A DNA stretch of 64,000 nt, from the NCBI RefSeq assembly GCF_016919005.1, contig NZ_JAFFQE010000001.1, forward strand, positions 496,001 through 560,000, read 5' to 3'. Below are positions 26,700 to 36,911 of this stretch, piece by piece; the stretch's first letter is position 1; the number at the start of each line of letters is the position of its first letter. A model generated the notes under the pieces. It had not been told where the DNA came from. It saw nothing but the letters and a program-made list of their open reading frames with translations, and ran no database searches. Both the position numbers and the translations under genes were made by a program. Source of the stretch: Desulfopila inferna (lineage in GTDB: Bacteria; Desulfobacterota; Desulfobulbia; Desulfobulbales; Desulfocapsaceae).

Positions 26700-29600
26700 A
26701 TGAAGACCAGATTCGGATCTAATACAGAATTGTTTGATCGGCTCATTCAAGTTCTTTTAATCTCCTTCGTCTTGATGGGTTTTCCAGAAGATATCAAGGC
26801 AGTACAAAAAACTTTGAGGATCGGTGTCTTAGCCACTAGAGGCGCAGAACAATGCTTAAACGATTGGACGCCCACCGCAGAATATCTCACCCGGCAAATC
26901 CCCGATTATCGTTTTGTCATCGTACCTCTTGAGCATAACCAGATTATTCCTAGCGTTAAAAACCAGCATGTTGATTTTGTCTTCGCCAATTCATCCTATT
27001 ATGTGGAACTGGAGCAGGAATATGGTGTCAACAGGATTGCAACAATCAAAGAGATTCGACTCGATCGGGTTTTTTCGAAATACGGAGGCGTTATTTTCTG
27101 TCGCTCAAACCGCCGGGATATCAAAGCATTATCTGATCTAAAGGGGAAATCCTTTATGGGGGTTTCGGAAGGCTCCCTGGGTGGATGGCAAATGGCCTGG
27201 CGCGACTTACAGGAGAAAGGAATAAGACCGCATCGCGACTTCAGGAGTGTCAGTTTCGGAGAAACCCATGACGAGGTTGTCTATGCCGTTCGTGATGGTT
27301 TGGTTGATATCGGCACCGTCAGAACCAACACCCTTGAAACGCTCAGCGCTGAAGGTAAAATCAATCTCGAAGATTTTTTCATTTTCCCACCGCTCTTCGA
27401 TCCGGAGGTCACACCCCCCTATTTCTGCTCAACCAGGGAATATCCCAATTGGCCTATGGCAAAACTCAAGAATACGCCCGACGAACTTGCCGAAAAAGTG
27501 ACGGTGGCCCTTCTCGGAATGCAGCCGGATTCACCGGCGGCACTTGCAGGTGAATATGGAGGTTGGACAATTCCACTTAATTATCAGCCTGTCATAGAGG
27601 CGATGAAGGAGCTTCATCTGGGACCATATCAAAATTCCGGTCAGGTGACTTTTTCCGACCTATTGCGCCAGTACAGCCATTGGATAGTCTTCTTTTTTGT
27701 AATATTTTGCTCGCATGTGATTTTCACGCTTTTGGTTATGAAACTTAATCGCAAGATTAAATCTTCCCATTCCATCCTCAAGAAAGAAATGGAGCTCCAT
27801 AAAATAATGGATAAGGAACTGGGGCTGGCCAAAGAACAAGCCGAGGCGGCCACCAACGCCAAAAGTCAATTTCTTGCCAATATGAGCCATGAGATTCGCA
27901 CCCCGATGAATGGGATTATAGCCGCAACCGAGTTGGCCCTTGAAGAACCCGATACCGATGAAGTCAAGCATTACCTCCAGATTGTCCAGAACTCGGCATA
28001 TACCTTACTCGGAATAATCAATGATATCCTTGATTATTCTAAAATCGAGGCCGGTCAGCTTGAACTCAAGGATCGGGTATTCCGGCTTGACGAGATGTTT
28101 GATGGAGTAATGGATGTATTTATCAATCAAGCCTCGGAAAAAGGGATAGAACTTTTGGTTGATATTGACAAGAATACACCGCGAATATTACGCGGAGACT
28201 CTTTGCGACTTCAACAAATCCTCACTAATCTGATTAGCAATTCCATAAAATTCACCGCCGCGGAAGGCACCATCATAGTCAGTGTCAGAGTCGCAGACAG
28301 CAACGAGGTACTGAATGATGACCAGGTAATGCTTTTCTTTACTGTAAAAGACGCGGGCGCCGGTATCTCCCCGGATTACCTTCCCCTGCTCTTTGAGCCG
28401 TTCACCCAGGGTGATGCATCATCGACCAGGCAGCACGAAGGAACCGGGCTGGGTTTGAGTATCTGTAAAAAATTTGTGACAATGATGCACGGAACAATCG
28501 GAGTAGAAAGTGTGTTGGGAGAAGGCAGTACTTTTTACTTTACCGTAAGGCTGCAAATTGCAGCGACAATACTCGGCAGCTTGTTCGAGGTGCCGCAGGA
28601 TATCAGAGGCATAAATATTCTGGTTGTCGATGACTGTGCTGAAAGCCGAAGTATCATGTCAAAGATGCTGACCTCGCTGGATTTCCGGGTTGAGACCCTT
28701 AATTCCGGCGTTGACGTCCTGCGGAGGCTGGGGGCAGATGCCAAGGCGGCAAAAAATGAAGTGGATCTGATCTTGATGGATTGGAAAATGCCCGCCATGA
28801 GCGGCGTGGAGGCGGCTCATAAAATTCGCAATGATCTCGGTCTCAACCTGCCGATTATCATCATGACGGCATATCCGCGCGAAATACACAAAAGCGAAGC
28901 CGAACAGGCGGGAGCAAACGGCTTCCTGACTAAACCCATTTTACAATCGACTCTTTTCGATGCACTCATGGACGCTTTCGGCAAAAACGTTATTCCTAAA
29001 AATGGCGCTCAACCCCTCTTCACCACAAAAGCTTCCATTTACAAACATCATCTGAAAGGAAGCAGGATATTGGTTGCCGAAGATAATCCTACCAACCAGG
29101 ATGTGGTCAAAGCCATGCTCAAAACCGCCGGCATCATCGTCACCATGGCAAACAACGGAGAAGAGGCCGTTGAAAAGGTGGAAAATTATGAGTTCGATGC
29201 AGTTCTCATGGATGTTCAAATGCCGAAGATGGATGGCTATCAGGCGACACAACACATTCGCTCCATGCCCGGCGGTCAGACCTTGCCCATCATTGCCATG
29301 ACTGCGCATGCCATGAAGGGCGATGAAGAAAAATGTCTGGAAGCCGGGATGGATGGCTACATCGCCAAGCCTCTCAAGCAGGATCGTTTCTTTTATACAA
29401 TTTGGCGTATTTTACAGAAAAAAGTCGCAAAACCGGATAGGCTCATTGCCGATGCAACATCCTCAGATATCGATCCCTCTAGTCAAGATAGCGAAATACC
29501 ATTTCAAAAAAACAACATTAGTCCAGAACTGCTCCCTGGCATAGATATAGAGGGGGTGCTGCGATCAACCGGGCTGGCTTACCCGGCATTTGTGGAAATT

Positions 29601-30140
29601 CTCCTGGGTTTTTATCGGGACACGGAAGATACCTCCGCAAAAATACAGGATGCTGTGGAAAAAAATAACAGAGAAGATCTGCAGACCCTGGCTCATAGCC
29701 TGAAGGGCAGTGGAGCCAATATCGGGGCGGCTTCTTTGGCAAAGATGGCGCATGAACTTGAACAGGCCTACCAAAATCGCCCCGCCGCTGAAAATCTTGG
29801 TGAACCAGCCGGGGGACTCAAAAAGGAGCTTGAGCGGGTTCGAACAGGTATTGCTTTGTTGCCAAAAAAAGAAAAAGACCATCCTGAAAAACGCCCCAGT
29901 CTGCATGTGAAAAAAGATTTATCGGCTTTTCTCTCTGTTCTGGCGGAAGCCGTGGAACGAGCAGACCCTTCTGAAATTCTGGGAATTCTGACAGAGATCA
30001 GTAAAAACACAACCACACAGACAGCTTCAAACCGGCGTCTTTTTCTGGACCTGGAAAGGCACATTCGCCGCTATGATTACGACCAGGCCCTTCTCTCAAT
30101 AGCAGATTTACAAAGGAGCATGGAAAATCAAAATGAATGA
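26700..30140 (+). CDS. Hybrid phosphorelay kinase with PhnD/TtrS-like periplasmic domain
   Basis: The 1146-residue protein starts with a signal/anchor helix (about 12-32). A periplasmic phosphate/phosphonate-binding-protein-like domain follows (about 37-320; '[25 protein letters not shown]'), as in the tetrathionate sensor TtrS. Then come a membrane helix (about 326-348), HisKA ('[13 protein letters not shown]'), HATPase ('[18 protein letters not shown]'), two receivers (Asp in '[12 protein letters not shown]' and '[12 protein letters not shown]') and a C-terminal Hpt domain with His in '[14 protein letters not shown]'. The HD-GYP regulator gene overlaps its end by 8 bases and is the obvious output. 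The ligand may be an oxyanion or sulfur species by analogy to TtrS; this is inference. Confidence 0.93.
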   Translation: MKTRFGSNTELFDRLIQVLLISFVLMGFPEDIKAVQKTLRIGVLATRGAEQCLNDWTPTAEYLTRQIPDYRFVIVPLEHNQIIPSVKNQHVDFVFANSSYYVELEQEYGVNRIATIKEIRLDRVFSKYGGVIFCRSNRRDIKALSDLKGKSFMGVSEGSLGGWQMAWRDLQEKGIRPHRDFRSVSFGETHDEVVYAVRDGLVDIGTVRTNTLETLSAEGKINLEDFFIFPPLFDPEVTPPYFCSTREYPNWPMAKLKNTPDELAEKVTVALLGMQPDSPAALAGEYGGWTIPLNYQPVIEAMKELHLGPYQNSGQVTFSDLLRQYSHWIVFFFVIFCSHVIFTLLVMKLNRKIKSSHSILKKEMELHKIMDKELGLAKEQAEAATNAKSQFLANMSHEIRTPMNGIIAATELALEEPDTDEVKHYLQIVQNSAYTLLGIINDILDYSKIEAGQLELKDRVFRLDEMFDGVMDVFINQASEKGIELLVDIDKNTPRILRGDSLRLQQILTNLISNSIKFTAAEGTIIVSVRVADSNEVLNDDQVMLFFTVKDAGAGISPDYLPLLFEPFTQGDASSTRQHEGTGLGLSICKKFVTMMHGTIGVESVLGEGSTFYFTVRLQIAATILGSLFEVPQDIRGINILVVDDCAESRSIMSKMLTSLDFRVETLNSGVDVLRRLGADAKAAKNEVDLILMDWKMPAMSGVEAAHKIRNDLGLNLPIIIMTAYPREIHKSEAEQAGANGFLTKPILQSTLFDALMDAFGKNVIPKNGAQPLFTTKASIYKHHLKGSRILVAEDNPTNQDVVKAMLKTAGIIVTMANNGEEAVEKVENYEFDAVLMDVQMPKMDGYQATQHIRSMPGGQTLPIIAMTAHAMKGDEEKCLEAGMDGYIAKPLKQDRFFYTIWRILQKKVAKPDRLIADATSSDIDPSSQDSEIPFQKNNISPELLPGIDIEGVLRSTGLAYPAFVEILLGFYRDTEDTSAKIQDAVEKNNREDLQTLAHSLKGSGANIGAASLAKMAHELEQAYQNRPAAENLGEPAGGLKKELERVRTGIALLPKKEKDHPEKRPSLHVKKDLSAFLSVLAEAVERADPSEILGILTEISKNTTTQTASNRRLFLDLERHIRRYDYDQALLSIADLQRSMENQNE

Positions 30141-31221
30141 ATCGCAATCTTTGATTCTAATTGTTGACGATAATGCAACTAATATAGATGTGCTGGTGCG
30201 GACTCTGGAAAAGGAACATCGGCTTGGAATTGCCAAAAATGGCAAAAATGCGCTCACCTACGCTATAAAATTTCAGCCGGATCTCATCCTTCTGGACATC
30301 ATGATGCCTGAGATGAATGGCTATGATGTCTGTGCCAGACTTAAGGAAAATCCAGATACCAACGGCATCCCGGTTATTTTTATTACGGCCAGAAGTGCTA
30401 TGGTTGATAAGACAAAAGCCTTTGAAATTGGCGCGGTCGATTATATTACCAAACCTTTTCATGCAGCTGAGGTCAAGGCCAGAGTAAAGACTCATCTCAC
30501 CCTGGCAGAAATGAAAAACAGGCTCAGCCACCAAAATGAGCTGCTCGAGCAAAAGGTTGAGAAAAAGACCTCGGAGATCAAGGAAATGCTTCAGGGCAGT
30601 ATTCTGAGCATGTCACTCATGTCGGAGATCCGGGACCCTTATACCGCCGGGCATCAACAACGCGTTGCCCAGCTGGCCTGCGCCCTTGCCAGAGATTTGG
30701 GATTATCTGCCTCAATTATTGAGGGTATTCGTATAGCCGCTATTCTCCATGATGTCGGAAAAATCAGGACTCCGGTTTCAATCCTGACCAGAACCGGGCA
30801 GCTCCTCGATGCTGAAATGGCGGTGATCAAAATCCATTCGCAGGTAGGGTTTGAAATCCTAAAAAATATCCCCTTCCCATGGCCCTGTGCCCAAATCGTT
30901 CTGCAGCACCATGAGCGGCTCGACGGCAGCGGATATCCTTTTGGGCTCCGCGATAACGATATCCTTCTTGAAGCAAAGATCCTGGCAGTTGCCGATGTAA
31001 CGGAAGCGATCAGTTCATTCAGACCTTATCGACCCGCTCAGGGAATCGATGCGGCCATGAATGAAATCAAAAAACATCGAGGCACAACCTATGATGCCGA
31101 TGTGGCTGATGCCTGTCTAAACCTCTTCCAAACAAGCTCATTTCAGTTTAACGATACAAACGACAGAGCCCTTACGCCGCCAGCAGATTCAACCATGTCG
31201 GTGTCTACAATTGTCGATTAA
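30133..31221 (+). CDS. Response regulator with HD-GYP cyclic-di-GMP phosphodiesterase domain
   Basis: The 362-residue protein has a receiver at about 8-125 (Asp in '[13 protein letters not shown]'), a coiled linker and an HD-GYP domain at about 165-345. The HD-GYP domain has catalytic HD in 'ILHDVGKI' and '[14 protein letters not shown]' with GYP intact. It should hydrolyse cyclic di-GMP under control of the overlapping hybrid kinase, linking the extracellular signal to motility, adhesion or biofilm state. Confidence 0.94.
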   Translation: MNESQSLILIVDDNATNIDVLVRTLEKEHRLGIAKNGKNALTYAIKFQPDLILLDIMMPEMNGYDVCARLKENPDTNGIPVIFITARSAMVDKTKAFEIGAVDYITKPFHAAEVKARVKTHLTLAEMKNRLSHQNELLEQKVEKKTSEIKEMLQGSILSMSLMSEIRDPYTAGHQQRVAQLACALARDLGLSASIIEGIRIAAILHDVGKIRTPVSILTRTGQLLDAEMAVIKIHSQVGFEILKNIPFPWPCAQIVLQHHERLDGSGYPFGLRDNDILLEAKILAVADVTEAISSFRPYRPAQGIDAAMNEIKKHRGTTYDADVADACLNLFQTSSFQFNDTNDRALTPPADSTMSVSTIVD

Positions 31222-31337
31222 GCAGATGGGCTGAAAGAATCGAGAAACCTTAACGGTAAATCTACCATTCAGATAAATGAGCACCCGATTCAGCTGACAG
31301 ATTGCCGGCTCGCCACCATCGGAAAGGAAAAAACCGC

Positions 31338-32828
31338 ATGAATTTAAGCCTCAGATCAAGAATTATCTGCCTATTTTTCTCTATGGGATCAATAACATTG
31401 GTCGGAGGTGTCGTCATGCTCAGGTACACTCACCAAATCGACTCAACACTTCACGAATTAGTGAGAAAAGAGCTTGTCCTCTACCAAATCGCTGGAGACA
31501 TGGAGCTTGCACTGGCCAATCAAAAAGGTTTCCTCACGTATTATCTCGTTGATGGAGATGGTAAATGGCTCGAGTCTCTGGGAAAATATCGCCAGGTTTT
31601 TCAACAAAGTCTCGACCAGGCATACCAATTGGAGCCCAGTGGAAGGCAAAAAGAAACTCTTGATCGTATTGCCATGAAATACAAGAGCTACATAGAGGCA
31701 AAGGATGTCGTAGTTGAGAATTATAAAAAAACCGCCTTTGGGGTTCAACCAAGCATATCGTACCTTCATGAGCAGCAACGGGATGTTTTTTTCCAACTCC
31801 TGGAACGCTGTCGAGCATTCAGCTTTGATCAATGGAAATCTCTTGTAGAAACGGAAAATATTACCATCCAGCGCTCCAGCAAATTAAGAGCAACGGTTTA
31901 TGGCGCCATTATTCTTTTCATGAGCTTATGCGGGCTTTTCCTTTTTGTTCTCTACAAACATATTCTCGGCCCTATTCGCGGACTGGCCATTGAGACGGGA
32001 AGCTCGCCAAAGGAGAGCACCAAAGATGAAGTTGTTTCTTTGAGCCAATCCTTAAAAGGGATGATGAAGGATTTTGATGAAACGCATGATGAACTTGCGA
32101 AAAGCAGGAAACATCTTCTCCAGGCTGAAAGAATGGCAATGATCGGCGAACTGGCTGCCGGGGTCGCGCATACCATTCGGAATCCTTTCACTTCAATTAA
32201 AATGAGGATGTTCTCCCTGACCCGCACTCTTGATCTTGCCGACACCCAGCATGAAGATCTCAAAGTCATCTCTGATGAGATTGGCAGGATAGACAACATC
32301 GTCCAGAATTTCCTTGAATTCGCCAGACCGCCAAAACTCAAGCTGGAAGAATGCCGAGTCTCCGACTTGATTAAATCAGTAATAATATTAATGGAATACC
32401 GGCTGAAAGAGTACGATGCCGAGCTTCGTTATATCAGCCAACCGGATCTTCCCAGGATCATGGTCGATGCCGACAGGCTCAAGGAAGCGCTGGTCAATCT
32501 CATCACGAACTCCTGTGAGGCAATGGGTCGTGGCGGTATTATCGAAATAACGGAACAACTGGAGAGAGATCCCGAAATGGGACATATTGCCGTTATTACC
32601 CTGCGAGATAACGGCCCTGGTATACCGGAATCGATTCGCTATAAAGTTATGGCTCCATTCTTCACCACCAAAGAAGAAGGCTCAGGCTTGGGACTCAGCA
32701 TAGTCAACAGGATCGTCAAGGAACACAGAGGAAAGCTGCTGCTCTCCCCATCATCCGAAAAGAACGCTGAATTCATCATTAAATTACCAGTAAGAGGATA
32801 TATTCATGAGCCTGATACTCATAATTGA
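31338..32828 (+). CDS. Membrane sensor histidine kinase of an NtrB/NtrC-type pair
   Basis: From the ATG at 31338, which has AAAGGA before it, the protein has 496 residues. An earlier in-frame start at 31302 lacks a site. It has membrane helices at about 8-28 and 190-210, a helical periplasmic region between them, and a short HAMP-like linker. HisKA follows ('ELAAGVAHTIRNPFTSIK', Thr-Ile after His rather than the common Glu), then HATPase ('NLITNSCEAMG', 'DNGPGIPES', 'GSGLGLSIVNRIVKEHRG'). Its end overlaps the NtrC-type gene by 23 bases, which marks the two as a cognate pair. Confidence 0.93.
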   Translation: MNLSLRSRIICLFFSMGSITLVGGVVMLRYTHQIDSTLHELVRKELVLYQIAGDMELALANQKGFLTYYLVDGDGKWLESLGKYRQVFQQSLDQAYQLEPSGRQKETLDRIAMKYKSYIEAKDVVVENYKKTAFGVQPSISYLHEQQRDVFFQLLERCRAFSFDQWKSLVETENITIQRSSKLRATVYGAIILFMSLCGLFLFVLYKHILGPIRGLAIETGSSPKESTKDEVVSLSQSLKGMMKDFDETHDELAKSRKHLLQAERMAMIGELAAGVAHTIRNPFTSIKMRMFSLTRTLDLADTQHEDLKVISDEIGRIDNIVQNFLEFARPPKLKLEECRVSDLIKSVIILMEYRLKEYDAELRYISQPDLPRIMVDADRLKEALVNLITNSCEAMGRGGIIEITEQLERDPEMGHIAVITLRDNGPGIPESIRYKVMAPFFTTKEEGSGLGLSIVNRIVKEHRGKLLLSPSSEKNAEFIIKLPVRGYIHEPDTHN

Positions 32829-34233
32829 TGATGACATTCAGCTGTGTCGAAGCTTTACCAAAATCTTATCTCAGGATGGTTATGCCACGGCAACTGCCAC
32901 CAGTGGACAGCAAGGCATAGAGCGCGTCAAAAACCTTCAGCCGGACGTTGTGATCCTCGATATCAGACTGCCGGATATCTCCGGCATTGAGGTGTTCGGT
33001 AGAATTCACGAACTTTACCCCAAACTGCCTGTGATAATCATCACAGCCTTCGGCACCACCGAGACCGCAATCGGTGCCATCCAGAAAGGCGCCTATGATT
33101 ACATCTACAAACCTTTCGATGTTCCGGAGATGCTCCTGCTTGTCGAAAAAGCCGTGATAGCCGGACGCTGCATGACCACCCCGGTGGAATTCAATCCGGT
33201 CCTGGAGAACCTCTCCAATCGTGAAGCATTAGTGGGGAGCAGCAATGAAATGCTTGAGGTATACAAGGCCATCGGCAGAGTGTCCTCAACCGATGCCACC
33301 GTCCTGGTCAGAGGGGAATCGGGTACAGGGAAAGAACTGGCCTCCCGGGCAATTTACAACCACTCCCTCCGCCTCGATAAACCCTTCATGGTAGTCAACT
33401 GTGTGGCCATCCCTGAAACGCTCCTCGAAAGTGAGCTTTTCGGTTATGAAAAAGGTGCCTTTACTGGTGCGACACACAGAAAGGTTGGCAAAATTGAACA
33501 GGCTCGGGGCGGCACTGTTTTTCTTGACGAAATAGGTGACATGCCCCTGAGTATCCAGTCAAAATTTTTGCGCCTCCTTCAGGAAAACAGCATAGAGAGA
33601 CTTGGCGGCAAAGAACCTATTGACGTTGATGTGCGGATCATCGCCGCTACAAATAAAGATTTGGAAAGTGGTGTTGCAGCAGGAACATTCAGGGAGGATT
33701 TGTACTATAGACTTCGGGTGGTGACGATAACCATGCCTTCCCTGCGCAGGCGCAAGGATGATATCCCCCCCCTTACCCAGTATCTTCTGGCAAGGTTTTC
33801 AAACGATATGGCAATCGACAACCCGGGTATCAGCGAAGAAGCACTCCGAAAAATCATGAAATACGACTGGCCCGGCAATATTCGTGAACTATCAAATACT
33901 CTGAAAAAATCTCTCATTTTTAACAGGGGCGCACCTATATTACCGGAAGAGATTACCTTTCATGAATTGAGTCATACAAAAGACCAAAACCAGGAGAATG
34001 GAGACATAGCCGGTGTCCAGCAATGGATACGGGCGACACTTCTTGCCGGGAAAGAACATAAGCCCTATGATAGCTGCCTGGATCATGTCGCATCGCTTTT
34101 GGTCCGTGAAGCGTTAGACATAAGCAATGGAAATCGTTCAAAGGCTTCGAAATTACTAGGTATTACGAGACCGACCTTGCATGCAAAAATGGAAAAATAC
34201 AATATTATCTGCGGATTTAACAGTCAGACATGA
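32806..34233 (+). CDS. NtrC-family sigma-54 response regulator
   Basis: The 475-residue protein has a receiver at about 1-120 (Asp in 'VVILDIRLPDISG') and an AAA+ domain at about 145-380. The AAA+ domain has Walker A GESGTGKE, loop GAFTGAT, Walker B 'GTVFLDEIGD' and the arginine-finger region 'DLYYRLRVVTI'. A Fis-type HTH with 'NRSKASKLLGITRPTLHAKM' closes the protein. All activator residues are intact. It pairs with the overlapping kinase. With the PAS-AAA+ activator at 21278 it is one of two intact sigma-54 activators in the window. Confidence 0.95.
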   Translation: MSLILIIDDDIQLCRSFTKILSQDGYATATATSGQQGIERVKNLQPDVVILDIRLPDISGIEVFGRIHELYPKLPVIIITAFGTTETAIGAIQKGAYDYIYKPFDVPEMLLLVEKAVIAGRCMTTPVEFNPVLENLSNREALVGSSNEMLEVYKAIGRVSSTDATVLVRGESGTGKELASRAIYNHSLRLDKPFMVVNCVAIPETLLESELFGYEKGAFTGATHRKVGKIEQARGGTVFLDEIGDMPLSIQSKFLRLLQENSIERLGGKEPIDVDVRIIAATNKDLESGVAAGTFREDLYYRLRVVTITMPSLRRRKDDIPPLTQYLLARFSNDMAIDNPGISEEALRKIMKYDWPGNIRELSNTLKKSLIFNRGAPILPEEITFHELSHTKDQNQENGDIAGVQQWIRATLLAGKEHKPYDSCLDHVASLLVREALDISNGNRSKASKLLGITRPTLHAKMEKYNIICGFNSQT

Positions 34234-34255
34234 AAGACCTCATCGAGCTTCACCC

Positions 34256-34636
34256 TCAGCAGCGGGATTCAGCCGCGAACAGCCGTATCATTTCTTTCAA
34301 CGATCCGATACTCGAGGCACTTTTCTCGATTACATGAATATTACCGCCGATTTCAATTTCGCCAATCCATTCATCATACGCATGGAAAACAATCTGAACG
34401 GCTGGCCTCTGCAGCAGAATTTCCTCAATCACCTTCCGGTCGCTAGCACTTAGCACTTCCGGATCAATGACAATGACATCAGGATAAAAAGCATCGGTTA
34501 AATTGCGGATAATCCCCAAGCCACTGCCCACGCATAAAACAGTATGTCCGTCTCTCTCCAGTTCTCTTTTTATAAAATCCCTGACATAATGGTTTATATC
34601 GGTCACCAAGAGGCGCAATTTTTGCGATACAATCAT
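34256..34636 (-). CDS. Orphan receiver-like protein
   Basis: A 126-residue CheY-like fold with some key positions altered. The acidic pocket reads 'LLVTDINHY', where one acidic residue is missing. The acceptor strand is 'VIVIDPEVLSASD', the switch strand 'IVFHAYDEW' and the Lys strand 'HVIEKSA'. It probably signals by protein contact or weak phosphorylation. It has a good GGAGGAAT site. It is transcribed towards the NtrC gene and away from the PAS kinase at 34914, possibly from a weak -24/-12 element at 34720. Confidence 0.8.
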   Translation of the reverse strand: MIVSQKLRLLVTDINHYVRDFIKRELERDGHTVLCVGSGLGIIRNLTDAFYPDVIVIDPEVLSASDRKVIEEILLQRPAVQIVFHAYDEWIGEIEIGGNIHVIEKSASSIGSLKEMIRLFAAESRC

Positions 34637-34719
34637 GCCTTATTCCTCCACTGAACAGCTTTTGCATTACTGTTTTAAAATTCTGGCGAATGCGAGCCTT
34701 GCCGGTCTCTCAAAATTTT

Positions 34720-34734
34720 GCACAAAGCGTTCCA
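34720..34734 (-). promoter_or_regulatory. Possible sigma-54 promoter for the orphan receiver
   Basis: On the minus strand TGGAAC-GCTTT-GTGCAA keeps GG and GC at the right distance but has a weaker -24 box. It is 84 bases before the receiver ATG. Confidence 0.4.
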
Positions 34735-34771
34735 TATCTTTGATTATCGAAGATTTGGATCCCAAAGATAT
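34734..34771. promoter_or_regulatory. Inverted repeat between divergent -24/-12 elements
   Basis: ATATCTTTG (34734-34742) and CAAAGATAT (34763-34771) form a perfect 9-bp inverted repeat midway between the -24/-12 elements at 34720 and 34799. This is a plausible activator site. Confidence 0.5.
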
Positions 34772-34798
34772 CCACACTGTGAAACTGTAAAGAGGGCA

Positions 34799-34813
34799 TG
34801 GCACAAACTATGC
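34799..34813 (+). promoter_or_regulatory. Sigma-54 promoter for the PAS kinase at 34914
   Basis: TGGCAC-AAACT-ATGCAA matches the -24/-12 consensus with correct spacing, about 100 bases before the ATG. Confidence 0.75.
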
Positions 34814-34913
34814 AATAACAATATCAGTCACATGTACTTGACACGGTGAACAATGATTTGCTTTCCGATTGCCCTGATACCCAGGGTTTTCCAACGAGCA
34901 GAGGGAAAAATTC

Positions 34914-35975
34914 ATGTCGAAAATGATGATCCAAAACAATGTCCATGAAACAATTATGCGGAACATTCCACTGGGATTTCTTATGGTTAATCGTGATGGC
35001 GTCATCATTGAATTTAATGAAGTGGCTGAAACTATCACCGGGTTTGCAAAATATGAAGTTATAGGAAAACCTCATTGTGATTTTTTTCATTGCAATTCAG
35101 GCGCTAATACCTGTCTTCTTCTGGAACCCGGATGGGACATATGTAAAAATATTGTAGAAACTGAAAGCAGTTTTTTTAATAAAAAAGGGAAGCAAATAAT
35201 CATATCCGCAACAATCTTCCCTCTTAAGGATGATAATGGCAACTTTCAGGGAGCGGTGAAATTGTTCAGAGATATTTCCCGACGTTCCAAGATAGAAAGA
35301 GAGCGTAAGAATATTCTGGCGATGTTTGCGCATGATATAAAAAACCCTGCAATTGCCTCGGCTCTATTTGTCACCAGAATTCTAACGGATAAAGCCTGCG
35401 CACTGACAGAGTGTCAGAAGTCCTGCCTCGATATCGTCCACGAGAACATCACTAAAATTATCGATTACACAGATGACTTTCTGACATTCTCCTTATTTGA
35501 TGAGAAGCAGTATCTTCCCGAGAAGAGGCCCTATGACATCGTTGCGGGAATACTGCAGGTAATTGAATCGGAAAAAGCTGCAGCGGAAAAAAAACAGGTG
35601 ACAATCGATTTCAAACAACCGATGAAGCCGATAATAATCAGCGCGGATGAAAAGATGCTTGACCGGGTTATTTCAAACTTACTTGGTAATGCTCTTAAAT
35701 ATTCCACATCTGATGGAACCGTTACCATTTCAGTCATTCGACAGAACAATGGTATCCATCTCTCCGTAGCCGATGCCGGCATCGGCATTCCTGACCAATC
35801 AATTCCTTATATATTCGAACCGTTTTTTCGCGTTAACAACGGCTGTAGAGGGACTGGACTCGGTCTGGCTATCTCAAAAAGCATAATTGAAGCTCATAAA
35901 GGGCAAATATATGTTGAGAGTCGTTTGGGAAAAGGAAGCACATTTCATTGCATCCTCCCCGTAGAAGCAGCTTAA
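34914..35975 (+). CDS. PAS-domain soluble histidine kinase
   Basis: A 353-residue cytoplasmic kinase. The PAS domain (about 5-125) contains several Cys residues ('FFHCNSGANTCLLLEPGWDIC'), which may bind a metal or sense redox. HisKA has 'MFAHDIKNPAIASALF' (His near 145). HATPase has 'NLLGNALKYS', 'DAGIGIPDQS' and 'GTGLGLAISKSIIEAHKG'. No receiver gene is adjacent on the same strand, but the divergent orphan receiver (34256-34636) shares the control region and may be its partner. Confidence 0.92.
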   Translation: MSKMMIQNNVHETIMRNIPLGFLMVNRDGVIIEFNEVAETITGFAKYEVIGKPHCDFFHCNSGANTCLLLEPGWDICKNIVETESSFFNKKGKQIIISATIFPLKDDNGNFQGAVKLFRDISRRSKIERERKNILAMFAHDIKNPAIASALFVTRILTDKACALTECQKSCLDIVHENITKIIDYTDDFLTFSLFDEKQYLPEKRPYDIVAGILQVIESEKAAAEKKQVTIDFKQPMKPIIISADEKMLDRVISNLLGNALKYSTSDGTVTISVIRQNNGIHLSVADAGIGIPDQSIPYIFEPFFRVNNGCRGTGLGLAISKSIIEAHKGQIYVESRLGKGSTFHCILPVEAA

Positions 35976-36085
35976 CTCCCATAGTTTTTATAAAGTATAT
36001 CGGTACCTCGAATCAGAGTATGTGTTCAGCTAAGTTTCCGACAGAAAAATTTCCCTTTATCCTATAGCCCCTCGTGTCAGCTTTT

Positions 36086-36100
36086 TTTACATAGTGTAAA
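36086..36100. promoter_or_regulatory. Inverted repeat upstream of the -24/-12 promoter
   Basis: TTTACA-TAG-TGTAAA is a perfect 6-bp inverted repeat with a 3-base centre. It lies about 130 bases upstream of the promoter at 36227, a usual distance for an activator binding site. Confidence 0.4.
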
Positions 36101-36226
36101 CCTGTCTGACGCTCCTTCTCCTGCAACTACTCCGATCCGGCGCCAAGCCCCCCACATCTACACACAACAATACATATACAACTGTAATAACGTACATTTA
36201 ACATTAATTGTTTTTCCTTATCATAT

Positions 36227-36241
36227 TGGCATATCAGTTGC
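36227..36241 (+). promoter_or_regulatory. Sigma-54 promoter for the 36297 operon
   Basis: TGGCAT-ATCAG-TTGCGT is an excellent -24/-12 element, 56 bases before the ATG at 36297. It probably drives the HTH protein, Cache kinase and receiver, and perhaps the TauE unit downstream. Confidence 0.78.
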
Positions 36242-36296
36242 GTATACCATTGTGGAGTGAGTGCAAAACACCTATAGCTTCAAAGGGCAGCGAACT

Positions 36297-36902
36297 ATGC
36301 TTAAGGGTTGGTATTATAATAAAAAAAACGGGCAGCGGCTCCTCTCAGTCGGGGAGATAGCAGACGCCTGCTGTTGCTCGGTAGACAAGGTGGAGGATTG
36401 GTTTGCCGGCAAGTTACTCTATCAGACAGAAGGTGTTTATGTAGATTCCGGGGAAGTTGTAGCATTTCTGGTAAGAAACAGCATGCCTGTTTCTCCCGCC
36501 CTCCTGCCCCCGATATCGCTGAAGATACTTTTCATTTCGCCGGATGCCACCGAGATCGTCAATCAACAGGAGAACATTGACCTCCTTCTCAGTTACTTCA
36601 AAAGCAGGGCAAACATTCTCGTTGAGAATTCATCGGCCGGAAAATTTGCCGATCTGACAATCCTTACCTTCGTACCGGATGTTGTTGTTTATTTCTTACC
36701 TCTTCATGACAGGACGAGCAACAATACGCTGACACTCCTGTCAAGTTTCCCGGAACTCAAAACTATCCTTTTTGTGAATGACACGGATCGGAAAGCAGTG
36801 GAGAACGCCCACTCTATTTCGACAGCGCATCTTATCATCAGCAACACATTGCCCAGTGATCAAGTGACAGCACTACTTCGTTCAACTTTCGGCAAGGCCT
36901 GA
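36297..36902 (+). CDS. Helix-turn-helix protein with receiver-like C-terminal half
   Basis: From the ATG at 36297, preceded by AAAGGG, the protein has 201 residues. Residues about 12-60 resemble an excisionase-type winged HTH ('LSVGEIADACCCSVDKVEDWFAGKLLYQTEGVYVDSGEVVAFL'-like pattern, with three adjacent Cys). Residues about 75-200 have the alternating strand/helix pattern of a receiver ('KILFISPD', 'DVVVYFLPL', 'TILFVND') but without the usual Asp/Lys set. I do not recognise a named family. It opens an operon with a Cache kinase and a receiver behind a -24/-12 promoter. Confidence 0.75.
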   Translation: MLKGWYYNKKNGQRLLSVGEIADACCCSVDKVEDWFAGKLLYQTEGVYVDSGEVVAFLVRNSMPVSPALLPPISLKILFISPDATEIVNQQENIDLLLSYFKSRANILVENSSAGKFADLTILTFVPDVVVYFLPLHDRTSNNTLTLLSSFPELKTILFVNDTDRKAVENAHSISTAHLIISNTLPSDQVTALLRSTFGKA

Positions 36903-36911
36903 GGATACGCC

